Assembly: GCA_900545125.1 (NCBI GenBank) | Contig: UQXS01000033.1 | Span: 1 to 15,471, forward strand | DNA from: an uncultured Ruminococcus sp. | Lineage (GTDB): Bacteria; Bacillota; Clostridia; Oscillospirales; Ruminococcaceae | Length of the DNA stretch: 15,471 bases | Direction of reading: 5' to 3' | Part shown: positions 1 to 6,719 of the stretch, piece by piece | Numbering within the stretch: the first letter of the stretch is position 1 | Layout: the number at the start of each line of letters is the position of its first letter | The notes under the pieces: generated by a model | Database searches by the model: none | Told to the model about the DNA's origin: nothing | What the model saw: only the letters and a program-made list of their open reading frames with translations | Program-made: the position numbers and the translations under genes

Positions 1-123
1 GGCAGACAATTTGCAGAATTGCCCGAATTATGGAAATTAAATGATCTGGGCCGCAGCAGCATCCGAAGGGCAGCGGCAGCATATATATTTGAGACAATAG
101 AAAAAGCACTTATGGAGGCGTAA
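1..123 (+). CDS. C-terminal end of an unidentified protein (partial)
   Basis: Frame 1 is open from the first base of the window to a TAA at 121-123 and encodes the last 40 residues of a protein whose start lies outside. The visible tail contains a tryptophan-bearing stretch (ELPELWKLNDLG) and then an Arg/Ala-rich helix-like end (RSSIRRAAAAYIFETIEKAL). I do not recognise the family and offer no function. That it is a real gene is supported by its stop lying only 8 bases before the sortase start. The Shine-Dalgarno-like GGAGG used by that sortase also lies inside these last codons, a typical operon junction implying co-transcription or translational coupling. Confidence 0.55.
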   Translation, partial: GRQFAELPELWKLNDLGRSSIRRAAAAYIFETIEKALMEA

Positions 124-131
124 AAAAACGA

Positions 132-1835
132 ATGAATGATTTAAACGGCAGTTCTGAAGATCTGAGCAGAGCCGATAAAATTAGCAGGATCAAAAAAAGT
201 GTTCGTCCGGAAAACGAAACGGCAGCATCTGCCGGATCGCCTGAAATTCCGGACTGGGAACAGAATATAAACAAAATCCTTGCGAAAAAAGAACACGGAC
301 CGGTATCGCCGGGAGTGGAAACTGCCGAGAGCATTCTTGCGGAAATATATGGGGAAGATGTGGTCAGACACACTGCTTCATCTGATTTTGCTCATAAAAC
401 GCAGCCTGAATCCGTTCCTGAACCTGTATCTCAGCCAGAGCCGGAACAAATTTATGAAACAGTTCGTGAACCCGAAATAATTCCCGTACCGGAAAAGATA
501 CCTGAACCTGAGCCGCAAATTGCAGAAACCGTTCAGTCAGCTTCTGTACCGGAAATCGAGGAGCGAAAAGTTCCTCCCGCATCTCATGCAAAAGAAGAAT
601 TTCACGCCGTGGAGCGTGCGAATCCCGTGTATGAGGAAAAAAACGGCGGCTCGGAAAAATCGGATAAGAATGAAAAGGATTCTCCGCAGCCTGTGCCCGA
701 TACTAAAAAGAAAAAGAAGAAAAAAAAGAAGAAAAAAACATTCGGACAGCGTTTTCTGGGGCTTTTCCCTCAGAAAGGCGACAGTGTTCTTGAGATCATC
801 CGCAAGATAATTTTTTTGATTTCTGTAATTGCTATAATTGTCTGCGGATATATGGTCGCTGATTACTACCTTGATCTGTGGCAGAGTAAAAAAGTCAACG
901 AAGAAACAAGAAATCTTTACTGGACGTATGAGACAACTGAGCCGTCCGGCGGTGAGAAGCATCCCATTGTGGCAGATGACAGCGATAAAGCCGAAAAACT
1001 GCCGGTTTATACGCTTCTTCCGGGAGCAAAAAAGCTTCTTGATATCAATAAGGATGTTGTTGGATATATCAAGATAGACGGAACACCGATAGATAATGTT
1101 CTGCTCAGAGGCAGTGATAATTTTGAATATCTTGATAAGAAGATAAGCGGTGAAGAAAACCGGGCAGGAGAACTTTTCCTGGACTGGAGAAATCATTTTG
1201 ATGACGTGGACGATGAGGGACATCTTAAAACCCCGAATTCCCAGAATCTGGTTGTTTACGGTCACGCCATGAAAGATGAGAGTATGTTCGGTTGTCTGAT
1301 AAAATATCGGAATACTTCTGATTATTACAGCGATCATCCGATAATCCACCTTAATTCAAATTACAGCCACTATACCTATAAAATATTTGCCATATTTATT
1401 CTTGATTCCGAAGATAAGAGTGAGACAAAGTTTGATTGCTGGAACAAATTTAACTTTGGCAGTGAACGGGAATTCTATGACTTTGTTAATGAAGCAAAGA
1501 GAAGAACTATCCGGACGAATGATGTTGATGTGAAATACGGAGATCAGCTCCTTACTTTGTCAACCTGCGACGATTATCTGGGCGACAGAGGCCGCCTTAT
1601 CATCATGGCAAGACAGGTGAGAGCCGGAGAAGATGTGAAAAAGGGTACTGAGAACAGCCAGTTGAACCCGAATATCAAGTGGCCGTCAATGTACTATAAT
1701 ACAAAGACCAACGAGCACTATGATCCTGACGACTTTGTGCCGTATAATGCTCCGGCAGAAAAGAAGGAATCTGCAACATCGGCAGAACCGGAAAAGACAT
1801 CGGCTTCCGCAGATGCTTCGGGAACAGCCGGATAA
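132..1835 (+). CDS. Class B-like sortase with long cytoplasmic N-terminal extension
   Basis: This is a membrane-anchored cysteine transpeptidase of the sortase family, 567 residues. The C-terminal domain (about 290-500) carries the catalytic triad seen in class B enzymes: His378 in VVYGHAMKDESMFG, Cys479 in TLSTC, and Arg488 in GRLIIMAR. One membrane segment at about 226-243 puts the catalytic domain outside the cell. Ordinary sortases have a very short N-terminus, but here about 220 residues precede the membrane segment. They are rich in Glu-Pro repeats (about 85-145) and end in eleven consecutive lysines (192-202). The start ATG at 132 has GGAGG at 114-118, 13 bases upstream. A second, shorter sortase follows after 29 bases. 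Family knowledge: sortases join sorting-signal proteins to peptidoglycan or to each other. The substrate cannot be told from this window, since no sorting-signal protein is visible. The sortase call is firm; class B is probable from the TLSTC motif and domain layout. Confidence 0.9.
   Translation: MNDLNGSSEDLSRADKISRIKKSVRPENETAASAGSPEIPDWEQNINKILAKKEHGPVSPGVETAESILAEIYGEDVVRHTASSDFAHKTQPESVPEPVSQPEPEQIYETVREPEIIPVPEKIPEPEPQIAETVQSASVPEIEERKVPPASHAKEEFHAVERANPVYEEKNGGSEKSDKNEKDSPQPVPDTKKKKKKKKKKKTFGQRFLGLFPQKGDSVLEIIRKIIFLISVIAIIVCGYMVADYYLDLWQSKKVNEETRNLYWTYETTEPSGGEKHPIVADDSDKAEKLPVYTLLPGAKKLLDINKDVVGYIKIDGTPIDNVLLRGSDNFEYLDKKISGEENRAGELFLDWRNHFDDVDDEGHLKTPNSQNLVVYGHAMKDESMFGCLIKYRNTSDYYSDHPIIHLNSNYSHYTYKIFAIFILDSEDKSETKFDCWNKFNFGSEREFYDFVNEAKRRTIRTNDVDVKYGDQLLTLSTCDDYLGDRGRLIIMARQVRAGEDVKKGTENSQLNPNIKWPSMYYNTKTNEHYDPDDFVPYNAPAEKKESATSAEPEKTSASADASGTAG
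705..738 (+). repeat. A-rich purine tract encoding eleven lysines
   Basis: A run of only A and G encodes Lys192-Lys202 of the first sortase, using a mix of AAA and AAG codons. It includes uninterrupted runs of eight A (720-727) and seven A (732-738). The lysines lie about 24 residues before the membrane segment, so they may act as a strong positive-inside signal or bind lipid or nucleic acid. The A runs are long enough that polymerase slippage is conceivable. Confidence 0.75.
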
Positions 1836-1864
1836 GGGATCATGCTTTGGGAGTGTGATAATAA

Positions 1865-2842
1865 ATGAAAAAACCGATTAAGATCACGGTGGCTTGCCTT
1901 TCGCTGGCTGCTGCCGTGGGAATGGGAGTCTATGTTTTTTCCCTTAAAAAAGGAGATGAGGACGTCCCTGTCGTAAGTATCTCACAGGTAGAAACGACCG
2001 TTCCTGTTGTTGAGTCTGAAACAGAATTTGTTCTTCCTGACAATTGGTCGGATAACGTTGAATATGTTCCCTCCGACCACGGAATTACTGCAAAGGCAAA
2101 GGCTATGAACAGAATAAATCCGGACTATATCGCATGGATGAAAATTGACGGAACACCGGTTGATTATCCTGTTTTTCTTGATCCTGGAGAGATTGCGGCA
2201 AACGATGCCTATCATGGCACGGAAAATGCCGGAGAGACTTATTACTATCTCTATCGTAATCCTGATAAAAGCTATGAATTCGCCGGGTCTATCTTTATGG
2301 ATTACCGGAATACGCTTAATTCCAATGATGACGAGCAGTCGGAAAATCTTGTGATCCACGGACACGATATGCTGAATGAGACTATGTTCGGTTCGTTCAG
2401 AAGATACAGGAATGAGCCGGGTTTCTATGAAAAATGCTCTTTTATAGAACTGGAATCGAAGTATGACAGTCAGGATTATGTTATTTTTGCATATCTGCCT
2501 ACCAAAGGCGTTTATGAAGAAAACGGATTCAATTACTGGGATATGGAAGAACTTGATACCAAGGAGCAGTTCGACGCTTATGTAAAGACCTGCAAGGACG
2601 GTGCTATGCTTGATACCGGAATTGACGTTCAGTACGGTGACAGGCTTATTACGTTGTCTACCTGCTATAATAATCAGGATGATATGCGTTTTATCGTTGT
2701 GGCAAGAAGTCTCCGTGAGGGCGAAAGCATAAGCGATGTTTCAAGTATCGCACATACACAGGAATGGGAGGACGCACAGAAAGCTAAGGCTGAAGCAGAG
2801 GCTGCAAGCAAAGCAGCAGCTGAAAATACTTCAACAGCTTGA
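1865..2842 (+). CDS. Class B-like sortase (second of a tandem pair)
   Basis: This is a 325-residue sortase with the usual compact layout. A signal-anchor segment at about 7-27 is followed by a linker and a catalytic domain (about 75-290). The catalytic residues are His167 in VIHGHDMLNETMFG, Cys267 in TLSTC and Arg275 in MRFIVVAR. It shares with the upstream sortase the block around INPDYIAWMKIDGTPVDYPV (compare KDVVGYIKIDGTPIDNVL) and the F(M/L)D(Y/W)RN motif, so the pair probably arose by duplication. The C-terminus is an Ala/Glu/Lys-rich helix and does not belong to the sortase fold. The ATG at 1865 has a modest GGGAG at 1849-1853. Substrate unknown. It probably sits in one transcript with the genes on both sides, with gaps of 29 and 17 bases. 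Confidence 0.9.
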   Translation: MKKPIKITVACLSLAAAVGMGVYVFSLKKGDEDVPVVSISQVETTVPVVESETEFVLPDNWSDNVEYVPSDHGITAKAKAMNRINPDYIAWMKIDGTPVDYPVFLDPGEIAANDAYHGTENAGETYYYLYRNPDKSYEFAGSIFMDYRNTLNSNDDEQSENLVIHGHDMLNETMFGSFRRYRNEPGFYEKCSFIELESKYDSQDYVIFAYLPTKGVYEENGFNYWDMEELDTKEQFDAYVKTCKDGAMLDTGIDVQYGDRLITLSTCYNNQDDMRFIVVARSLREGESISDVSSIAHTQEWEDAQKAKAEAEAASKAAAENTSTA

Positions 2843-2859
2843 TTGATATGGTGATGATT

Positions 2860-4398
2860 ATGAAAAACAAACATTCATTAAAAACTTCCGCAGCCATAAT
2901 GGCTGGACTTATAGCTCTTACCGGAACGGTATCCGCAATAAGCTATGCAACCGAACCTGATACGTCCGTTTCATCGGATAAAAACGAGCCTGAGACTATT
3001 GAAGAAATCAATGCAGAAGATTCGGAAGAATCCGCATCTCCTGCTGAAGAGACAGACTGGGCAAAGGCGGATATTTCCGAATATGACAATAGTTTGTCTT
3101 TGGTAAGCTATGAGGAAACTACTCCGGAAATGCTTGCTACAGTCGGGGTTAAGACAGTTTCCGAGGGCAAAGATGCTCTTACGGAAGAGGAATTTGCAGC
3201 TATGACCGAGAGACGCCGGAAGATAATGAAAGCATCCCCGTCTCTTACCAGAAAGTCAAGAAATGCCGAGCCTACAACGGTAGAACTTTACCTTTCCGGA
3301 AAGCCGGTAGGTGATATTCCGCCAAGTCAGGGGGTACACGCAGAAGCACAGCCGGGAGATTTCGCCTTTATTACCTATGGATGGGGTCACGGCGTGGGAA
3401 TGAGCCAGAACGGTGCAAATTTCTATGCAACATACAGCGGATGGACGTATCAGGATATCCTGTTCCATTATTATCCGGGAACATTTCTTATGAATACCGG
3501 ACTTACGGATTATGAGGAACTTACTGTTCGTCATCAGCCTGCCGGAGATACCCTTGATGTTGTGTCCCAGATAGTTTACAATGAAGTCGGCGGCTCTATG
3601 GCATATGAGGCAATAAAAGCTCAGGCTGTTGCAGTGTATACATATATTAAGTATAATGGCGATGATTCCAGCGATCTGCGTCCGAAAGCAAATCCTCCGC
3701 AGATAGTTATTGATGCCTGTTCGGAAGTTCTCGGCGAAGCTCTTTTCTATGACGGCGACTATGCGCTGACCATGTTCTATGCTTCCAGCGGCGGCTGTAC
3801 GGCTAATTGCCATGAGATATTCTATCAGGATATTCCTTATCTTGTAAGTGTTCCCAGTGATTATGACGGCGCATATGATCCGCATTTCGGTACGGTTACA
3901 TATATAAGCGCAAAGGAACTTAAACGCAAGATAGAGTCAACCTATGGTCTTACGCTTTCGGATAATCCTTATAACTGGATTCAGCCGATCTATTCTGATG
4001 CGACGGGATATATAACAGACATTCTGATTGACGGGCAGATGTATGTAAAAGGATATTCATTCTCGCTTGCAATGGGTCTGAAATCGTGCAAGTTTGATAT
4101 TATGTATACTCCTCCGGAGGACGGTGACTATGATGAGGATCCGTCAGATCCCATCGGTGCTGCTCCTATGCCTGATGTTCCGATGCCGGATGTACCTGTT
4201 TCGGATATAGTTCCGGATATACAGATACCTACAACCCCTGAGGAACCGGAAGTGCCTGATGTTACGGATAATACCGAACCGCCAACACAGACGGATACTG
4301 CAACGCAGGCACCGGAAGTTACTACGGCGGATGTGTCAGAACCTGTAACAGTGACGCAGAATGACAAGAGTTCCGGAAAATCTCCGGTTACAGATTGA
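2860..4398 (+). CDS. Secreted SpoIID/LytB-type protein with circularly permuted domain
   Basis: From the chosen start this is 512 residues. It has a signal peptide (about 1-26 or 1-30), an acidic linker, a SpoIID-type domain (about 165-420) and a Pro/Thr/Asp-rich tail to the end. In the family (for example B. subtilis SpoIID, a lytic transglycosylase) the order is catalytic Glu plus EALKAQA block, then a Ser-rich SSGG/STSNG block, then an NG...LGL.S..F block, and finally GHGVGMSQ...GT. Here the last block comes first: GWGHGVGMSQNGA with His177, through YYPGT at 204-208. Then come Glu242 (YNEVGG) with EAIKAQAVA at 250-258, SSGG at 309-312, and DG...GLKSCKF at 391-412. The Glu-to-EA(L/I)K spacing of 8 residues matches B. 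subtilis. Starts at TTG 2839, ATG 2848 and ATG 2854 are possible; ATG 2860 is preferred because GGTGA (2850-2854) precedes it and a clean signal peptide follows. There is no cell-wall sorting signal at the C-terminus. Cleavage of denuded glycan is inferred from the family and untested here. Confidence 0.85.
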   Translation: MKNKHSLKTSAAIMAGLIALTGTVSAISYATEPDTSVSSDKNEPETIEEINAEDSEESASPAEETDWAKADISEYDNSLSLVSYEETTPEMLATVGVKTVSEGKDALTEEEFAAMTERRRKIMKASPSLTRKSRNAEPTTVELYLSGKPVGDIPPSQGVHAEAQPGDFAFITYGWGHGVGMSQNGANFYATYSGWTYQDILFHYYPGTFLMNTGLTDYEELTVRHQPAGDTLDVVSQIVYNEVGGSMAYEAIKAQAVAVYTYIKYNGDDSSDLRPKANPPQIVIDACSEVLGEALFYDGDYALTMFYASSGGCTANCHEIFYQDIPYLVSVPSDYDGAYDPHFGTVTYISAKELKRKIESTYGLTLSDNPYNWIQPIYSDATGYITDILIDGQMYVKGYSFSLAMGLKSCKFDIMYTPPEDGDYDEDPSDPIGAAPMPDVPMPDVPVSDIVPDIQIPTTPEEPEVPDVTDNTEPPTQTDTATQAPEVTTADVSEPVTVTQNDKSSGKSPVTD

Positions 4399-4404
4399 TA
4401 TACT

Positions 4405-4452
4405 GAGCAAGTCCGGATATGGGCTTGCTCTGTTGTTTTATTGTTTCTTTTT
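4405..4452 (+). terminator. Intrinsic terminator after the sortase/SpoIID cassette
   Basis: A 10-bp stem, GAGCAAGTCC (4405-4414) with GGGCTTGCTC (4421-4430), contains one G-U wobble and a 6-base loop. It is followed by a T-rich stretch (TGTTGTTTTATTGTTTC...). It starts 6 bases after the stop codon and separates this cassette from the dcw operon. Confidence 0.85.
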
Positions 4453-4573
4453 GAATATTTTCTTAATTAATTTCAAACGTTCGTTTTGCTAAACGTCGCT
4501 TTTGGATGCGCTTTTGATAATAATAACCAATAATACGGTAAAATACTTGTTTAGCATTGTACAGAATTACATC

Positions 4574-4602
4574 TTGTAAAATGTGCGATAAAGTGATAAA
4601 AT
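4574..4602 (+). promoter_or_regulatory. Probable sigma-A promoter of the dcw operon
   Basis: TTGTAA at 4574-4579 and TAAAAT at 4597-4602 are separated by 17 bp, which fits a vegetative promoter with transcription starting near 4609. It overlaps the repeats proposed as a MraZ operator, as expected for autoregulation. A second candidate, TTGATA (4514-4519) with TAAAAT (4539-4544), has a long 19-bp spacer. The choice between them is not settled by sequence alone. Confidence 0.5.
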
Positions 4603-4627
4603 TATTGTAGGGTGAAAAAAGGTGATG
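4581..4627 (+). promoter_or_regulatory. Putative MraZ operator: four GTG-centred direct repeats
   Basis: GTG triplets in similar contexts begin at 4583 (ATGTGCGATA), 4593 (AAGTGATAAA), 4612 (GGGTGAAAAA) and 4622 (AGGTGATGAG). The intervals are 10, 19 and 10 bp, about one, two and one helical turns, so all lie on the same face of the DNA. Family knowledge: MraZ binds short repeats (TGGG-type in E. coli, AAAGTG-type in mollicutes) at about 10-bp periodicity upstream of mraZ. Placement directly before mraZ and over the promoter supports the call. The exact consensus is inferred. Confidence 0.5.
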
Positions 4628-4631
4628 AGTT

Positions 4632-4665
4632 GTAAAAAATCCCAAGATTTTGACGGATTTTTTAC
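4632..4665 (+). promoter_or_regulatory. Perfect 11-bp inverted repeat in the mraZ 5' UTR
   Basis: GTAAAAAATCC (4632-4642) and GGATTTTTTAC (4655-4665) are exact reverse complements around a 12-base loop. The element starts just after the last GTG repeat and ends 30 bases before the mraZ start codon. The T run is inside the stem and not after it, so this is not a standard terminator. It could be an mRNA hairpin that affects stability or translation, or a dyad operator. Confidence 0.55.
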
Positions 4666-4695
4666 TGCCGAAAAAATGAAAGCGAGGCGAAGATC

Positions 4696-5133
4696 ATGTC
4701 GGATCCGTTGTGCGGTACTTATTATCCAAGTATTGACCAGAAGGGCCGTATGAGCTTCCCGAATAAGCTTCGTGAGATTCTTGGCCCGGAGTTCTATCTC
4801 TGTGCCGGCCATGATGACCGCTACATCGCCGTTTACTCCCCTGAGGAATTTCAGGTGTACAGAAGCAAGCTCTATTCCGTAAAAGGAAAAGCCGGAAGCG
4901 ATGTCCGCCGTCTGCTTCTCTCCTGCGCCGATAAACAGGTGCCGGACAAGCAGGGAAGAATCTTTATTACCCAGACTCTAAGAGATCATGCGGAAATAGG
5001 TTCGGAGGATGAAGTTGTGGTTATTGGTTCTGAAAACAGAGCCGAGATCTGGAACAGAGCAAAATGGGAGGAATTCAGCAGCAGCATTTCTATCGAAGAT
5101 ATTAATGACGTGCTGGCAGATCTCGTCCTTTGA
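4696..5133 (+). CDS. mraZ: Transcriptional regulator MraZ
   Basis: At 145 residues this is the normal size for MraZ, the DNA-binding regulator that heads the dcw operon in most bacteria. It has two tandem SpoVT/AbrB-like half-domains. The first carries D-x-KGR at 14-18 with Pro22 and Arg26 (DQKGRMSFPNKLR). The second repeats the pattern at 84-96 (DKQGRIFITQTLR). Family knowledge: MraZ forms ring oligomers and binds direct repeats in its own promoter, usually repressing the cluster. The ATG at 4696 is preceded by GCGAGG (4682-4687) at 8 bases. A 94-base gap before rsmH contains two copies of CAGGCCCG (5165-5172 and 5201-5208) but no clear promoter. Confidence 0.95.
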   Translation: MSDPLCGTYYPSIDQKGRMSFPNKLREILGPEFYLCAGHDDRYIAVYSPEEFQVYRSKLYSVKGKAGSDVRRLLLSCADKQVPDKQGRIFITQTLRDHAEIGSEDEVVVIGSENRAEIWNRAKWEEFSSSISIEDINDVLADLVL

Positions 5134-5227
5134 TAAGATTTATGTTGTCCGGTGTGCTTACAGTCAGGCCCGTGAAATATCGGTGAGCTTAGAGACACTG
5201 CAGGCCCGGAAAAAGGAGAAACGAAGA

Positions 5228-6169
5228 ATGGAATTTACCCATATCCCCGTGCTGGCAGAGGAATGCATGGAGGGGCTGAATATTCGTCCGGACGGAGTCT
5301 ATGTAGACGGTACAGCCGGAGGAGGCGGTCACTCTTATCTGATAGCATCCCGTCTCAGCGATAAGGGCAGGCTTATCTCACTTGACTGTGACCCGGATGC
5401 CGTAGCCGCAGCTTCCGAAAGGCTGTCGCAGTTCGGCAATGCACAGGTCATTCACAGTAATTATTCACAGCTTCGCAGGGTGCTGGACGAACTGGAGATA
5501 GACACCGTTGACGGTATCCTTATGGATCTGGGCGTGTCATCGTATCAGCTTGACGAGGGAAGCAGAGGCTTCTCCTATCACCTTGATGCTCCCCTTGATA
5601 TGCGTATGAGCAAGGAGGGAATGAGCGCTGCGGATATTGTCAACACATATTCCGAACAGGAGCTTGCAAGAATCATTTTTGAATACGGTGAGGAGAAATT
5701 CTCCCGGCGTATTGCAGGAAATATTGTGAAAGAACGTGCAGTCAGACCTGTTGAGACAACATCTCAGCTTGCTGATATTATCAGGAACAGCGTTCCTCAG
5801 AAAGCAAGACGTGAAAAAAACCCTTGCAAAAAGACCTTTCAGGCAATAAGAATAGCAGTGAACGGAGAACTTGAGCATTTGTCTCAGGGACTTGACGATG
5901 CGTTCGGCAGCTTGAAGGCAGGAGGCAGACTTGCAGTTATAACTTTTCATTCTCTGGAGGACAGGCTTGTCAAACAGAGATTTGCAGGCTGGTGCAGGGG
6001 ATGTATATGTCCTCCGGATTTTCCCCAGTGTGTATGCGGACGCAAGCCGCAGGGGAATCTTGTGAACAAAAAACCAATAGAAGCTAACGAAAAAGAACTT
6101 GAAAGAAACAACAGAAGCAGAAGCGCAAAACTCAGAGTGATAGAAAGGAGTGCGGAAGCAGATGGCTGA
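5228..6169 (+). CDS. rsmH: 16S rRNA (cytosine(1402)-N(4))-methyltransferase RsmH
   Basis: This 313-residue SAM-dependent methyltransferase (formerly MraW) modifies N4 of C1402 in the 16S rRNA P site. Diagnostic motifs are HIPVLAEE at 5-12, the SAM-binding loop DGTAGGGGHS at 27-36, GILMDLGVSSYQLD, the DAPLDMRM motif, AIRIAVNGEL, and ITFHSLEDRLVK near the C-terminus. The tail has a cysteine cluster (CRGCICPPDFPQCVCG), common in clostridial members. The ATG at 5228 is chosen because AAGGAG (5213-5218) lies 9 bases upstream and the protein opens with the family's start; the frame is open further upstream but that part overlaps mraZ and has no family similarity. Its stop overlaps the ftsL start by 8 bases, indicating translational coupling. 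Confidence 0.95.
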   Translation: MEFTHIPVLAEECMEGLNIRPDGVYVDGTAGGGGHSYLIASRLSDKGRLISLDCDPDAVAAASERLSQFGNAQVIHSNYSQLRRVLDELEIDTVDGILMDLGVSSYQLDEGSRGFSYHLDAPLDMRMSKEGMSAADIVNTYSEQELARIIFEYGEEKFSRRIAGNIVKERAVRPVETTSQLADIIRNSVPQKARREKNPCKKTFQAIRIAVNGELEHLSQGLDDAFGSLKAGGRLAVITFHSLEDRLVKQRFAGWCRGCICPPDFPQCVCGRKPQGNLVNKKPIEANEKELERNNRSRSAKLRVIERSAEADG

Positions 6170-6680
6170 TAATACCGTTTATTATTACGACGACGAGTAC
6201 AGCTATGAATACTCCGACACTCAGAATGAATACAGCGATGAGCCTGTCAATGCTCCGGAACCTGAGCCTGAAGAGGAAGAAAAACCGCAGATAAGCTACA
6301 GGCGCACCGAAGCCAGAAGAGGTTCGGTAATGAGGATCATTATGCTGTCATTGCTTGCAGCAGTGATGCTTGGCTTGGTGATTTATTCTCTTGACAGAAG
6401 AAATACCGTGTATAATAAAGTCTCTTCGCTTAATCATGATCTGGAATTGACCGAAGCAGAAAATACAAGGCTTCATTCTGAGCTTGAAAGCAAGATGTCT
6501 GCTAAAAACGTCGAAGAATATGCGGAAAATGTACTCGGTATGCAGAAAATAGATCCTTCGCAGATCGAATTTATTAAAATACAGACCGGTGACGTAGTTA
6601 ATATTCCAGAACAGAAAAAATCATTTTTTGACAAAGTCGGTGATTTTTTTGATAGATGTGCGGAATATTTTAAAGGGTAG
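6162..6680 (+). CDS. ftsL: Cell division protein FtsL-like
   Basis: A 172-residue bitopic membrane protein in the ftsL position between rsmH and the division PBP. Residues 1-46 are cytoplasmic and strikingly acidic and tyrosine-rich (YYYDDEYSYEYSD at 7-19, then Pro/Glu repeats). A basic patch follows (RR at 47-48 and 52-53), then one membrane segment at about 57-76 and an extracytoplasmic coiled-coil-like region (about 78-110), ending in a Lys/Phe-rich tail. FtsL sequences are poorly conserved, so the call rests on size, topology, coiled coil and position. Family knowledge: FtsL works with FtsB/DivIC and FtsQ/DivIB to activate FtsW and its partner PBP. AAAGGAG (6144-6150) precedes ATG 6162 by 11 bases; GTG 6150 is in frame but overlaps that ribosome site. 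Confidence 0.75.
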   Translation: MADNTVYYYDDEYSYEYSDTQNEYSDEPVNAPEPEPEEEEKPQISYRRTEARRGSVMRIIMLSLLAAVMLGLVIYSLDRRNTVYNKVSSLNHDLELTEAENTRLHSELESKMSAKNVEEYAENVLGMQKIDPSQIEFIKIQTGDVVNIPEQKKSFFDKVGDFFDRCAEYFKG

Positions 6681-6719
6681 TACAAATATAAATATTAAAA
6701 AGACTGCCCATTAAATTGA

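Noticed and set aside
537..1349. Long open frame on the minus strand inside the first sortase gene
   Set aside because: It is antisense to a strongly supported sortase domain, has low-complexity Phe/Ile/Leu-rich composition, and shows no family motif.
4150..4398. Cell-wall sorting signal at the C-terminus of the SpoIID-type protein, which would make it a substrate of the neighbouring sortases
   Set aside because: The tail is Pro/Thr/Asp-rich, with no LPxTG or NPxTN motif, no hydrophobic stretch and no basic end.
5165..5208. CAGGCCCG direct repeat in the mraZ-rsmH gap
   Set aside because: Only two 8-base copies 36 bp apart, with no promoter or dyad around them, so chance is a sufficient explanation.
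5009..5227. N-terminal extension of rsmH in the same frame
   Set aside because: It overlaps mraZ, the residues do not resemble RsmH, and a strong ribosome site plus the family-typical start occur at 5228.
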